Numbered from the stretch's first letter, positions 1-11,490 are shown. The stretch: 64,000 nucleotides of DNA from Megascapheus bottae (GCA_024803745.1 JANJXV010000025.1:22517110-22581109); one strand, 5' to 3'. Numbers and translations are program-made. The notes: generated from the letters alone by a model not told the origin.

Positions 1-60
1 AGCCCCTGTGGAGATGGAGTTGTTTTAACACCATGAAGAGGTAGTGTTGCTGAAACCAGG

Positions 61-275
61 TCATGAGAGCTCTGCTTTTGTGAATGGGCTAATGCCACTA
101 CCATGAGTGGGTTCCTGGCAGACCCAACTCCCTTTTGGCCTCTCTTTCGCCACCCCATCTTCCACCATATGCTGATACAGCACAGTGCCAGCACCTTGAC
201 CTTGGACTTCTCAGCTTCCAGAACCTCGAGACACAAATCTCTCTTCATTCGGAACCACCCAGGCTGCAGCTCTGT
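61..275 (+). mobile_element. Decayed MaLR/MST-like LTR 3' part
   Basis: The text runs through a shortened copy of the familiar LTR 3' region (reference to a small-gene-like stretch ending in CTTGGACTTCTCAGC and CCAGAACC). It resembles the common eutherian non-autonomous LTR class. Family assignment is from memory and could be wrong. Confidence 0.35.
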
Positions 276-324
276 CTCACCAAGGCACTGGATAAACAGA
301 CAAAGGCAGCTGTGAAGTACAGAT

Positions 325-425
325 GGGCTGCGTGACTTGTTCAAAGCTCATGATTGGCAAGGCTGGGGTTTGAACTCAGGCAAGACTTCCTGTCTCAGGC
401 TTCTGGTGTCTATAGTGTTCTCTCA
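325..425 (-). mobile_element. MIR SINE fragment
   Basis: Reverse-complement MIR core: GGTTTGAACTCAGGCAAG follows a region like the reverse of the MIR 'located tract' (GTGACTTGTTCAAAGCTCA). Ancient and diverged. Confidence 0.45.
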
Positions 426-1834
426 GGCCCCCAGTAGCAGATGTAGGCAGACTGTAACACCCCACGTGACATGATGGAGAGGAAGTGTGTCCCCCGTCCG
501 TTGAGGGGACGAAGAATGGGAGGCTGGGAGCCAATCTGCTGTCATTTCTGTGGAGGAAGAGGCCGGATCAAGGGAGGGCAGTCAGGCCTCTCCCCTCTTC
601 CTCCTAGGACCCAACAATCCATGCCTAAGCCTCTAGCTCTATGGGGCCTATGCTATGTCTTCATCATGTGCAAACACACTGGCTGGATCATGCTCCCTTA
701 TTTGCATTAGTATTGCTAAGTCCCTGTGAAGATGGGAGCTGTGAGATGGACATGAGGTCATGAGCCAGGACCTCCCACCAGCTTCCCTGTGAGTTGAACG
801 CCTCGAGCTTGCATGGTGACCTTTGTTGTACTGTCTCACCAGCCTTCAGGTCCCACACTCTGCCCTCTTTTGATAAGCAAGCAGATAAACTGCCTTCAGG
901 CCCCAGGTCACTCTGTCCCTGCCCTGCTCATCCATCACACATGTGGCAGTTCCTGGGACAGCTATGTGTTTTATCCTGACAGGCATGGTTCCTCTTCTCT
1001 TTAGGTGTGGTTCCTTTGCCTGGGTCCACCCAGGACTTCAAAGGCAACGTTGTTCCAGCCTGGTCAACTCCTGTGTCCATCCTATTAGCCAGAGATTTGA
1101 CCAAAGATGACCTAACGGCATGCAGCCAGAGCCATCGGAAAGAAGTCCCTCAGCCTGGGCCACCGAGCTGGGGGGCAGGTCCACAGCCTAGAGCACTTGT
1201 CTCTGTCACCACCAGTGGGGAGGCCTGCCTGCCAAGGAAGCCACAATGAGGAGCAGGGCTGGGAGATGACGAGTTTCGGTGACTTTGAGACGGAATTCTA
1301 GCATGCTGAAAACCATCTTATTTCATGAATCAGTATATTTCGTTTTTGGCTGAAGGAAGCTGGTTGAGTTGAGTTTATGTAACTCCCGATCTAAAGACTC
1401 CAGTGTACCCACAACCCAGCAAGGAAGTCAGGAGCTCCTTGAAAGGCAGGCAGCCCCTGCCTTAATCACACTGCTATTCCCAGCACTGAGCCAGGGCGAC
1501 AAGTGCCGGTGAATAATTCCTTACGTGTTTGGGAAGTTGTAACTTTTTATAACTTGGCTTTCAAGCATTTGACCTTGTGGGTACCTCGCTGTCCCCCAGG
1601 GGCTGCATGCCACGTCACCAGCCCCAGTTTGATGAAGGATGATTGGTTCAGGTGCACAGAATCCATTGTGGGCTGAGCCAGCAGTCAGGGCATCTGCAGG
1701 ATGGGGGTGCAGTCACCCCCCACATATTCCCAGTCCCTGGGACGGCACAGATGTGAGCAGCCAGGAGTAGCACTGAGAGAGATTGGAGGGGCCACAAGAC
1801 AACAAAGGAAAGGGACTGTCCTGTCATGGAATCC
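426..1834. other. Unique sequence, no gene recognised
   Basis: No exon with convincing coding character is visible. The open frames here are short and overlap in several frames. An AT-richer stretch at about 1266-1570 might be a conserved non-coding element or an old repeat, but I see no diagnostic motif. Confidence 0.5.
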
Positions 1835-2275
1835 TCCAGAATGTGAAGACTATTACAGATTCCAGCTTACAGATGAGAAAACCAAGCCACAGAGTGCTTA
1901 TCTAGTTTATTTTGACACAGGATCTCACTCTGTAGCCCAAAGTAGCCTCCAGCCTCACCATCCTCCTGCCTCAGCTGCCCCAGGACCTGGGATTACAAGT
2001 GTGTGCCATCACATCACGCAGTAGTACTTGGGCCTTGAAGAACTTAATTCTTGCACGTTCCTGTCTCTAAAACAATATAGCTGGAGTGACCACTTCTGTG
2101 ACTGCTTCAGCCATGTACATTTAAGCCACGTATGTGTCACCCTTGCAGTTGACCCCTCTTTACAGATGAGACTTAAGAGTAGTCTAGCAACTTTCCAGAA
2201 GTCCCTCAGCCCGTGAGCAGCAGAGCTAGGAACTGAGTCTCAACTGCCTCCCTGCTGTCTAATACTCTGTCTTCA
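1835..2275 (-). mobile_element. MIR remnants flanking a B1 insertion
   Basis: Two reverse-strand MIR pieces (about 1835-1900 with ACAGATGAGAAAACC, and 2150-2275 with TTTACAGATGAG and CAGCAGAGCTAGGAACTGAG) lie on either side of a younger B1-like element. Both contain the MIR 3' region that reads ACAGATGAGAAA. They may be two separate MIR copies. Confidence 0.4.
1907..2021 (-). mobile_element. B1-like (7SL-derived) SINE
   Basis: Reverse-complement B1: GGATCTCACTCTGTAGCCCA, then CATCCTCCTGCCTCAGC and GGGATTACAAGTGTGTGCCA. This copy has the B1 body without the Geo tail seen on most 7SL-derived copies in the window. Confidence 0.75.
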
Positions 2276-2794
2276 GCACCACAGGAGTGGACAGCACCCA
2301 GACAGCTCCAGTGCCAAGTGTGTGTGGGGGGGGCGGGGGGGGTGACTGCTGGGGGCTGGACTCTGGGTCCCTATGGACATTTATTTAACCAAGTTCCCAC
2401 TGATGGGTACTTGGTCATGCTCAGAAGTTATTTTGCAGAGGGTAGAGGTGCAGTTATATGGTAAGCTCTAGAAGCAGGCTGCTGGGTTCAAGGGCAGGTG
2501 AATATGGAATCTCTGCAGGATACCCAGTGTACCCTGGAGCTGTGCCAGCCCTGGCTGTGTAGGTGAGTGCTGCTTCTGGATGGGGCATAGCAGCTGCCAC
2601 CAGCTCCCACAGCCCCTCTGGGTCTCCATATCACTTCCAGATGAGGTCAGAGCAGATGTTTGCCAAGGTATCTGAAGGGTGCCCAGAGCCAACTGTAGTC
2701 ACCTTCTACCCACTCCCCTCTCAGCTATCACAGTAACTTCTTAAAGGGCCCTACAACCACTTCTTACTTTCCTTCTTCCCTTCTTCTCTTCCTT
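2276..2794. other. Unique sequence with a G-run
   Basis: Contains a G-rich run at about 2325-2342 and otherwise ordinary sequence. No coding exon or RNA gene is recognised. Confidence 0.5.
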
Positions 2795-2903
2795 CGGAGA
2801 GAGTGTCTTACTATGGAGCCCAGGCTAGCTTGGAACTCATGATCTTCCTATCTTAGCTTCCCAAATGCTGAGATTACAGGTGTATACGACCATGCTCAGT
2901 TCC
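2795..2903 (-). mobile_element. B1-like SINE
   Basis: Reverse B1 text: GTCTTACTATGGAGCCCAGG, then CTTCCCAAATGCTGAGATTA and CAGGTGTATACGACCATGCT. Preceded by a CTTCC-rich tract that is the complement of its purine-rich tail. Confidence 0.7.
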
Positions 2904-3264
2904 CAAAGCCTATTCTTGATTCAGTAACCCATTACCTGGGGGCTTAGCTTCCCCCCAATCTCCCAGGCTCCCACCTTTTTGCAAAATCCTTCCCCAGGCC
3001 TTCCAGTACCTTTCTTCTCCCCCTCCACTGCCCTACTCAACACCCCAGCCTCCCTGCAGGTTCCTGAGCTTTCAGTTCCTCTGCCGGGACCCTGAACAGC
3101 TCTTCCCTCCACATCTACTTGGTATGGTTTCTTGGTGGCGTTCTGCTCAGATAACGCCTTCCCCTGTCCCCCGTAGCCCCCCCCCCGGCATGTCCTCCCT
3201 CTCTTCCTTGTTCCCTGCTCTATTTCCCCAGCAGTGTAGATCACCTTCTAGGTATTACATAAGC

Positions 3265-3405
3265 TCCCGAGGACAACTGCCCCCTCCCGCTAGATCTCAG
3301 GCCCCCAGAGGGCAGGGGCTCTTTCCCAGCTGTGCCTCCCCAGAACTACACAAGGCCTGGCACAGACCAGCACTTAGTAAATATCTGTAGGGCGAATGAA
3401 CAGCT
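3265..3405 (+). mobile_element. L2 LINE 3' end
   Basis: Reads like the L2 3' terminus: CCAGAGGGCAGGGGCTCTTT, then CCTGGCACAGACCAGCACTT and AGTAAATATCTG followed by a GAATGAAC end. Sense orientation. Confidence 0.55.
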
Positions 3406-5360
3406 GTGTCTCAGGGGAGAGAAGGGGAGACTGAGAGAACAGAAATGGTGGGGGGAGACGTCACAGAAGCAGAAGGAACTAGGCATAGCAGGGAAGCAGT
3501 GCTATCACAGGAAAGTGCCAGAAGTCAGACCAGCCCACCTGCCAACCCTGCATGAAGGCTCTACCGGAGGGAGCCAGAGAACTGAGGCCCAGTGGCTGCC
3601 CTGACCTTTCACAGAGGGTCAGCCTGTGCTCAGGAAGTTGGGCCCTCCCTGGGTCCCCAAGATAGGTGACCCAGCCTGATCCCCTGCCTCTGCTGCCTCA
3701 CACATCCCCAGAAGGGCGTCCCTGCTCTCTTCACTGGATTCCCACTGCAGAACACTCCTGGTTACTGCCAAGAGGAAGGGGCCAAGCCAGGCCTGTGGGC
3801 CCCAGATCAAGACTGGAGAAGTGCTTTGAGGGGCTCTGGCCTCTGCCACTGTCCCTAGGAGTCTTGCTGAGAATGCCCACCTTGTAGGGGAGGCTTACAG
3901 GGAGAATGAAACGGGCACTTCCTGAAGTGCCTGGCACAGGGCATCTGCTTAGGAGTTTCTTGGCTGGCTGAGGGGCCTGGGCCCTGGATCTTGGGGACTT
4001 TGAGAGATCTGGGTTTTTTAATGCCATCCATAAAGGCTAAACCTCTCCCCTGACCCCACTCAAGCCAGAGGGGCTGTGCTCGCCTAATCCAACACCCATC
4101 TCCCAGATGAGGATGAAAGCCATGGAAGCTGGAAGCCCCTTCCTCCTCACCACACCCCCACAGAGCTGCTTGAGCTCCTTTGTGCTGGGTGTGTGGCTCC
4201 GTGTCTGTTCAGCTCTGGCCCCCACTCCTGGCTGCTGCGTCCCACCGCTTCCCCAGGGCACATCCTGCTGCTTATTAATAGTCTGTGCTGTGGCCCGTTC
4301 GCAGCTGGGGCCCAGAGTGAAACAGGCTGCTGGGCCTCTGGGAGCAGGCAAAGCCCCGGGCCTCACCCTCTGCATAGTGGAGGGTCCTGGGTCCAAGGCA
4401 ACTCCAGGCAGCAAAGAGCTCTGCTGAGGGGTGGTGGGCAAGCCCCAGGGTAGAAGAGATGATAGAGGGTCACTGTCCTGTAGGGCCTCAAGGACCTGGA
4501 TTTCTGTCTTAGTGAAATGCACAACAGACCCTAGGCCTGAGCAAACCCTTCCTGAAGGCGACATGTGTGCTTCTAGGCCCTCACAGGGGAAGCAACACAT
4601 GGCTCTATCCTGGGCCTGGTTCCTGGAGACCAGGAAGCCCTGGGGCTGCTGCTGCTGTCTATACCCTCTCTGCACCGTGCTCCCAGAAGGCTCCGGAAAG
4701 CCTTCCAATGAGCCCCCATCTCTAAACGTGAGACTGCATTCCCTTTTTTGATCCTTCGAGGGTAGATATTGAACTTTCGGTGGACACAATGCATTCACAG
4801 ACAGTCATTTAGCAAACACTCACTGACTGAGCCAGCTGCATCGGCAACCCTACAAGGCCGGTGCTAGAATCACCTCCCACAGGTCAGAACCAGAGACAGG
4901 TGAAGGACCCCCTTCCTGACAGGAGGGTGCACAGGGCTTTCCTACCTGGGATATGAACTGCAGCTCCTGCTCCTCCCAGCTGGCCCTTCTTGCTAGAATC
5001 AGAAAGTTGCCCGGGACCTCTCTGGGGTCTGATCAGAAGGATGAGGCTTCCCTGTCCTTTCCAGCCTACCTCTGTCCTGTATCCCAGCCCCTCAGCAGCA
5101 TCCCTGCACACAGAGGCAGCTGGAACATTCTCTGCCTCTCAGGTGATGGCTAAAGCCTAGGAGAAGGAAAGCTATGCAGTGGGAAGTCACGGCAGGTGCC
5201 CTGGCCTGGGGCAGTTCATTTGGGGGGGAGGGGGGGAGCAGGAAGGAAGCCAGGCTTCTCTGGTAGTGGTACTGTTGGCAGGGGTGGTACTTGCTCACGG
5301 CATCTGGCCACCCACCTTAGGATGCAAGGAGCCCCTCCCCCCACCAGACCCACTTTACTG
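3406..5360. other. Unique GC-moderate sequence
   Basis: Several open frames of 100-250 codons overlap on both strands (for example minus 4037-4798), but none shows domain-like sequence. They are best explained by GC content. A possible MIR/L2 remnant lies at about 4800-4900 (CATTTAGCAAACACTCACTG). The AT-rich motif TTATTAATAGTCTGTG at about 4272-4287 sits in otherwise GC-rich DNA. Confidence 0.45.
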
Positions 5361-5363
5361 ACT

Positions 5364-5450
5364 AGTCCAAGGTCATGGTAGGGAGTGGTGGAAGTGGGAT
5401 TCAAACCCACATGGGTAGATGCCAGAGTCACCTATACTTCCTGCTCTAGG
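5364..5450 (-). mobile_element. MIR SINE fragment
   Basis: Reverse MIR: AAGGTCATGGTAGGGAGTGG, then GTGGGATTCAAACCCACATG. The tRNA-derived B-box region reads GGATTCAAACCCA on the plus strand. Confidence 0.55.
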
Positions 5451-5560
5451 CTTAATGTAAAGGCATCCTAGGGGCTACAGAAGATGAGGTCCACTGCATG
5501 AACTCTGACTGGTGTGGTTTCGTATAAATGGGGGTTCAAGTGGAAAGCTCAATCAGACAG

Positions 5561-5650
5561 ATGGAGACGTGGTTCAGATGGTAGACCACCAGCTAATGAG
5601 TGCAAGTGTTAGATAGTGAGGTCGAGTCCTAGTCTTGGACAAAAATAAAG
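5561..5650 (+). mobile_element. Diverged ID-like tRNA-derived SINE
   Basis: A-box-like GTGGTTCAGATGGTAGACCA and B-box-like GAGGTCGAGTCCTAG are followed by an A-rich end. It lacks a Geo monomer, so it is an older ID-type monomer. Confidence 0.5.
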
Positions 5651-5976
5651 AAAGCTGTCTTCACTCTTCTGTGACCATGGGATTGAAGAAGGGACAGGGG
5701 ATTTCATTGCACTCACAGGTTCAGGGCTGCCTGGTGTTGCGTTCAGAGGGTTGGGAGCCCAGGCCAGGAGGTCATTGCTAAGTCTAGGCCTAACTTGAAC
5801 AGCCTAGCTGGGAGTGGAGAGGGCTTTCTCCCAGGGGACAGGACTAGGACTGGGCCAGGGGGACCACCTTGGACAGAGTTCTAAGACAAGGTAAGAACCC
5901 AGCTTCAAACCCCTCAGTAGGGCAAGCTCTGTGCTTTTAAGTACTATGAATTCAAAGACCCTTGCCCTTTCTTGTT
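5651..5976. other. Unique sequence
   Basis: No gene, repeat or regulatory motif could be supported here. Confidence 0.4.
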
Positions 5977-5978
5977 TT

Positions 5979-6030
5979 CCTTCCTTCCTTCCTTTCTTCC
6001 TCCCTCCTTCCCTCCCTCCCTCCCTCCCTC

Positions 6031-6077
<47 letters not shown>
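5979..6077. repeat. Homopyrimidine tract (CTTC)n-(CCCT)n-(CT)n
   Basis: About 100 bp of nearly pure pyrimidine on the plus strand, changing from CCTT-type through CCCT-type units to about 22 CT dinucleotides. Confidence 0.95.
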
Positions 6078-6079
<2 letters not shown>

Positions 6080-6117
6080 ATGCTCTCTTTCTTTTGGGAG
6101 ATCTTGTCCCAGGTTCT

Positions 6118-6280
6118 TTGCACATCTCCATCTCATTATCCTGGTTTTACAGATAGCTAATTTGAGCCTCAGAAAGACTAAGAGCCTTGTTGATGGTCAC
6201 ACAGCAGCGAAGTGAAGTTCAAACCCAGGCAGAATCCAGAGAGCCTGTGCTCTTAACTCCAGGACTCTGCCACCTCTTTT
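6118..6280 (-). mobile_element. MIR SINE
   Basis: Good reverse-strand MIR: TTTTACAGATAGCTAATTTG, GAGCCTCAGAAAGAC, GGTCACACAGCAGCGAAGTG, TTCAAACCCAGGCAGAATCC, CTGTGCTCTTAACTCC, all in the expected order. Confidence 0.8.
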
Positions 6281-6405
6281 GACCCAGGCTTCCATAGACC
6301 TTTATCCAGAAGGGAGACACAACTGTGAGTCCAGTGCTGGCTTCTGGCCCCAGCCCATCTACTTGGCAGCAGCTGTGAACTGCATTAATGTTTAGGGAAA
6401 ATCTT

Positions 6406-6508
6406 TTGTTGTTGTTGTTGTTTGTTTGTTTGTTTTGACAGTGCTAAGGTGAAACCCAAGGCCTTGCCCAGACTAAGCAAGCTGTACATCAAGTCACACC
6501 CTGATGTC
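6406..6508 (-). mobile_element. ID-like SINE with (TTTG)n tail complement
   Basis: The (TTG/TTTG) run at 6406-6436 is the complement of a (CAAA)n tail. It is followed by the reverse ID monomer: GCTAAGGTGAAACCCAAGG, CCTTGCCCAGACTAAGCAAG. Confidence 0.6.
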
Positions 6509-8950
6509 AGTATTTTTGCATGTTAGCTGACTCCTGGTAGACCAGCCTATAGAATTAAGTCCTAGAAAGTCACAACAAGCTTATATTCAAGGTAGTTTGT
6601 AATCTAATGTTTCTCTGAGACCCAGATAACTCTCTTCCTTCAACAGTCCTCACTAAAACCTGGGCTGAGACCCTGAGACAATGTGCTGGCAGAGTGAACA
6701 GGCCTTTGGTGGCTGAATACCTTTGGCACAGGGTAAGGTGTAAAATGGGCCAAGAGGGAAAATCAGGGCCAGGTTCGTATCATTGCCCAGCTCTGGACAG
6801 CCGGATGCACACGGATCTGTTTACATTCTCCCCTGGTCTTGTGGGAGGCAGGGAATAAACACAGATGAAGATTGCTCACTGAGCAAACAGTTTTCTAGCT
6901 TCTACACCAGTGCCTATGTGGAGGCCAGCAGCGGAGGCCAGGAGGTCACATTAGTAAGTGAACAGGCAGGGAGGGGCTTGTCTAAACAAGGTGGACATTC
7001 TTTGCCTCTGGCCTAGGTTTGCCACATCCTCTGATTTCTGTTTTTTAGAAAAGAACTTCTAAATCAGTATTTGAATATGAACACTCCTAATTAACAAAAG
7101 TGGACAGGTGAGATCCTGGATCCATAAAATGCATCTCTGGGCTACATAAGATGCTGGGTGCTAGATTTAGCAACTCCCATGTGGCTAGAACAGGATAGCC
7201 CTGGTCTCCTGAAATGCAGAGTCTATAGATATGCAGACAAACTTTCAGAGCTCGTGGAGACACATGCCACTGTCCCCAAGCCACCTATCGGTTGACCAAT
7301 CACATCTAGCTCTTGACTAGATGCCAGCCTAGATCAAATCAAAAGGGGAGGTAGGTGGAGGTAAGGGCTGCTCCTAAGCAAGCCTAGAGTAGGTCAGGGT
7401 TGTTAGAAGATCTGGAGGGGACAGGACAGGGCGGCGGAGATACTTTAGTCTGGATTCTGTGGGGAGCCACTGCAGGTTAGACAGGAAGAGAGATCTTCTT
7501 CCCAGTTCCCCTCTGGCTTCTGAATGATTTTCTGGGGTAACAGTAACTCCCACCTTTGCTCTTCAGTTTGATTTCATTCCTTTGCCTGTGGATCTGTGAC
7601 AGGTCTTAGGTTCCTACCCACTGGGGAAAGGAATTCCTTCTGAGATGGGCCCACCCAAGGCCCACCTGGATGGCTCTCTCTCTCCATTCAACTCAAATCT
7701 ACTTCCACCCTGCTGGCTCTGACAGAGCAGCTGGCTCTGTAATTCTCTCTGGGAAACGCCACATGCACTTCCCAAGGTCACCCAGTCTTTAGGGGCAGCT
7801 GGCTCTCCAGCAGCCCAGTCTACCTCAACTATCCTTGGCTTTGCAGGACAGGCTAAGAGCCATCTGTCCTGAAGCACCCTCCCCTCTCCAGCTGACCTCA
7901 ACCCCACCCTTAGTCAATGATAGAGCAGGTGGGGAGGCCACTGTAGGGTTAGGAAGCATGGGAGCTGTGGGATTCAGGACCCTCAAGTCCAGCATAAGGA
8001 TCAGGTGGCTCATAAGTGGGGGTCAAGAGCTGGACAGCTAGACTTTCCTAGGTCCACCCTAGCAGGCCCAACCAAGGATCAAGCAGCACAGGGGTCAGGA
8101 GGTCAGGATGAAATGGAAAAAGAGCTCTGACTCCACTGTGCAGCACATCAGAACAACATGAGCCAGAGGCTTGAATGAGTGCAAAGAACAAAGCACCGCC
8201 TGGTGGACTCCCTTTCTGCTGGATGCTGCCTTCCCGAGCCTGTGTGCTCACCTAGCAACAGGATTCAGAAACAATGCCTGTCTGCAGCCGGTTCAGAGAA
8301 AACTGGGGGGATCCCGGCAGCCCCTTCTCAGGAGTCTAGGGTACAGTATCCCCTGGGGCAGCCTCGTTTTTCCACCAGCTACAAGACCTGGACTTCAGGA
8401 TCTCATGGAGAGGGGGACCTCATGGAAAAGATGCCTAAGGACCACTGGGAAAGCTAATGCAAGACTCTGGATTGAAATTCCAGTCCTTGGTTCTTGGGGA
8501 CACACTGGCCCAACCCTAAGCTGGCCCTGAGTGTTCGGAAGGTCAGAAGTTGGGGCGGTGAGGAGACAGGCTAGGGTTTGGGGTTTGCTGTCCCTGGGAC
8601 ACAGAGGTACAGAAAGGTGCTTTGCCCTGAAATGGCTTCCTCCTCCTTCCAGAAACTACCACCTTATTTTTGGGAGGGCTAGCCCCCCTCCCTGTCCTGC
8701 AGGGAGCACAAAGTAGAGTCTGCGACCTGGGTGTGGATAGTGGAGTCACAAAGAAAATAAGAGCTTCCCCATTTCCTCTCACACACCCCTTCCCTGCTTC
8801 TCAGACAAAGGCACACACCCAAAACCTCACCAGAACCACACACTGTGGGCCCTTCACCTGTGGACACCCCCAAATACTCTCCTTCCTGGGGAGGAGAACT
8901 TCTCTTGGAGGAGGGGGTGTGTTGAGCCCAGGGACTGTGGGGTGGGGGGA
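6509..8950. other. Unique sequence upstream of CpG island
   Basis: About 2.4 kb almost free of SINEs, which is unusual for this window and may reflect selection against insertion near a promoter. No exon is recognised on either strand. Longer open frames rise in number towards 9 kb as GC increases. Confidence 0.45.
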
Positions 8951-9286
8951 GAATGCCCCACACTCCAGGCTCGTTTTGCGGGGAGAGGAGAGGGGAATTC
9001 TCAACCTCGCCTCCCTCTCCTCGGTCCAAGGGTTTCCACCACCAGCTCGTCCGGAGTGGGAGCGCGGGGGAGCTGCGCCCAAACCTTGGGGCTCCCGTGG
9101 GGGTGGGGGAAGGGAGAGGAGGAGGGGGCGGCTCCTCCAAGCGAGACACAAAGAGACGTCCTTCAGCCGGGCTCCATGGCGACGCTGAGGAAAGGGGGGG
9201 CGCACCCAGCACTTCCCCCCCCACCTGCGGGGCTCCCGGGACCTGGGGGCCGCTCACCCGCCGCCCCTCACCTGGGCCCGGCTTAC

Positions 9287-9900
9287 CTGGGCTGGGGGCG
9301 CGGGGACGCCGCGGCAGGGGGTCTGGGCGCCGTCGCGGGTCTTGGTTGGCCCGGCCCGAGGGGGCTCAGGGCACCGCAATCATGGACCCGGGTGCGAAGG
9401 GCGTTGCGAGGGGCTCAAGCGGCCCGCGCGCCGGGCTCCGGGGGTGTCCCGGGGGCTCTTGCTTTGGAGAGGGCTGGGAGGGCTCCCCGAGCTTCCGAGC
9501 GGGGTGTTGGAGCTGGAGCTGTGCAGTCGTGACGGCCAGGCTCCCGGGGTGGCGGGGGGCCCCGGCGGCACGCGGGCAGCGTCCGGGGTCAGCGGGGTGC
9601 CGCGTGCGCCCAGGGTCGGCCGGCCCCCGCCCGCGAGCAGCTCGCTCGGCGCCGGGTCCAGGGGTCCCCGCCGCGCCCCGGACCCCCCCGGCTGAGGCTG
9701 GGCCCGCAGCCCCCTCAGCCGCTGGGGGGCTCCGTGGCCGCCGCTACGACCAGCCCGGCCCTGCGGTGCCGAGCTCCAGCCTGGCGCGGGCTCCGGCTGC
9801 AGATCCGCCTCGCGCTCCGCCCGGTGCCGGGGCCCCAGCGCCGGCGCCCGCCCGGGCTGCGCTCCATCGCGGCACCGCGGCTCCGCCCTCCCGCCGGCGC
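9287..9900 (-). other. Candidate first exon ending in GTAAGC donor
   Basis: On the minus strand a consensus donor (CCCAG|GTAAGC) closes a GC-rich segment at 9287, with a second donor 15 bp further on. The right-hand boundary is only an estimate. Short ATG-initiated frames such as ATG ATT GCG GTG CCC TGA at about 9381-9364 suggest 5' UTR rather than coding sequence. Whether this exon is real cannot be shown without transcript data. Confidence 0.3.
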
Positions 9901-10024
9901 GCACCTGCTCGCCCGGCCCGCGGCCCCGCCTCCCCCCCCGCCCCGCCCGCCCCCCGCCCCGGTCCCCGCGCGCGCGCGCACTCGCCCACCCCTTTGTCCA
10001 CCCCGCGCGGCGCTCGCGCGCCCC

Positions 10025-10080
10025 TGCGCACGCGCACTGCCCGGGCGGCGCGGCCTCTCCCCCCCCCGGCGCATGCGCGC
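10025..10080. promoter_or_regulatory. Two NRF1-type binding sites
   Basis: TGCGCACGCGCACTGC at 10025-10040 and GGCGCATGCGCGC at 10068-10080 match the palindromic NRF1 pattern GCGCATGCGC, which is typical of CpG-island promoters of housekeeping genes. Confidence 0.55.
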
Positions 10081-10485
10081 TCTCCGCACCGCCTCCCTCC
10101 ACCCCGCGCCGCGCCCCCCCACCCCCCCCTCCCCCGCCCAGCCGCGCGCTGTGGGCGCTCGCGGTCCTGGAGCCGTGGAGGCCGCGCGGCACCCGCACCC
10201 GCCTTCCGGCCGCGCTGGGTCCTAGCGCCCGTGGGTTCCCTCTCCACCCTCACCCCTACGCCCGCCTTTTCTAGGTCAGAGCCCCCGAGGGGGGCGAGAA
10301 CGAGGTCAGGCGGGACCCGGGGGAGCTTCCGAGGGTCACCTGGTCCAGCTGCCTGGCCCTCCGAGACCGGCTGCCCCAGACTGCTCCTGCCAAGGGCTTT
10401 GTAGGACGAAACTTGGGTCTGTTTCAAGGAGCAAAGACATATCCCAGCTCTCCAGCTCCATAGGCATCCACTACACCTCCAGCCC

Positions 10486-11188
10486 ATCTGTCCATCCATC
10501 CATCCGCCCACCCATCCATCCTTCCATCCATCCATTCATCCATCCACCCATTCATCCTCCCATCCATTCATCCACACATCCATCCTCCCATCCATCCATC
10601 TGTCCATCCACCCACCCATCCATCCATCCACCCATCCATCCTTCCATCCATCCATCCATCCATCCATCCGCCCACCCATCCTTCCATCCATCCATCCATC
10701 CATCCATCCGCCCACCCATCCATCCATCCATCCATCCATCCACCCATCCATCCTTCCATCCATCCACCCATCCATTCATCCATCCATCCATCCATCCGCC
10801 CACCCATCCATCCATCCATCCATCCTTCCATCCATCCATCCTTCCAACCATCCATCCTTCCATCTATCCGCCCACCCATCCATCCTTCCATCCATCCATC
10901 CATCCATTCATCCATCCACCCATCCATTCATCCATCCATCCATCCATCCACCCATCCATCCTCCCATCCATCCATCCACCCATCCATCCTCCCATCCATC
11001 CACCCACACATCCATCCATCCATCCATCCATCCATCCACCCATCCATCCACCCATCCATCCTTCCATCCATCGGCCCACCCATCCATCCATCCAACCATC
11101 CTTCCATCCATCCATCCACCCATCCATCCTTCCATCCATTGGCCCACCCATCCATCCTGCCATCCATCCATCCATCCGTCCATCCATG
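10486..11188. repeat. (CCAT)n tetranucleotide array, about 700 bp
   Basis: Imperfect (CCAT/CATC)n with scattered CACC, CGCC, TTCC and CTCC variants. On the minus strand (ATGG)n has no stop in any frame and would read as Met-Asp-Gly-Trp repeats. Those frames are a by-product of the period-4 repeat, not genes. Confidence 0.98.
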
Positions 11189-11490
11189 CCATTTCCAGTG
11201 AGACCTCAGATAACTACCAGTTTGCTACGGGAAGGGGTTGGTGGAGTGTATGACCTCTGCTGAAAAGAGATGAAACCCTGGTAAACCAAAGAGGAAGAAA
11301 TGGAATTCCTGGCGCAGATAGCAACACATACCAAACCATCTTGGGCATGAAGGAGCTTTGTTTGATAACCAGAAATTGGTGGGGGATGAGACAGGAGGGT
11401 GAGATACAAAGAGAACAGCACTTCTTTCTCTGCCCCTCACCCCTCTGGCAATACTCTCCTAAAAATAATATATATTTTTTTAAAAAAAAG
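11189..11490. other. Unique sequence
   Basis: About 300 bp between the tetranucleotide array and the first Geo-tailed SINE. It ends in a short AT-rich run (11461-11488). No gene is recognised. Confidence 0.45.

Larger units (their letters stand above)
8951..10450. promoter_or_regulatory. CpG island, probable promoter of a leftward gene
   Basis: A 1.5-kb block with very high CpG density and no SINE. It contains GC boxes (CCCCGCCCGCC at about 9938-9962), NRF1-type sites TGCGCACGCGCACTGC (10025-10040) and GGCGCATGCGCGC (10068-10080), and strong minus-strand splice donors CCAG|GTAAGC and CCAG|GTGAGG ending at 9287 and 9272. The simplest reading is a 5' exon of a gene transcribed to the left, with transcription starting somewhere between about 9.6 and 10.1 kb. 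The long open frames in all six frames (up to 483 codons) are what stop-poor GC-rich DNA gives by chance. I do not recognise any of the encoded peptides, so no gene is named. Confidence 0.7.

Noticed and set aside
5931..6215. Ser/Leu repeat ORFs near 6 kb
   Set aside because: Translation of (CT)n and (CCTT)n simple repeat followed by a MIR element.
8953..10404. 483-codon open frame through the first CpG island
   Set aside because: Stops are rare in such GC-rich DNA; equally long frames exist in other phases and on the other strand, the peptide is Ala/Pro/Arg/Gly-rich and matches no known domain.
10486..11188. CRISPR-like array
   Set aside because: The repeats have no spacers and the genome is mammalian; it is a simple tetranucleotide array.
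10536..11192. Met-Asp-Gly-Trp repeat proteins on the minus strand
   Set aside because: They follow arithmetically from a stop-free period-4 repeat and occur in all three frames at once.
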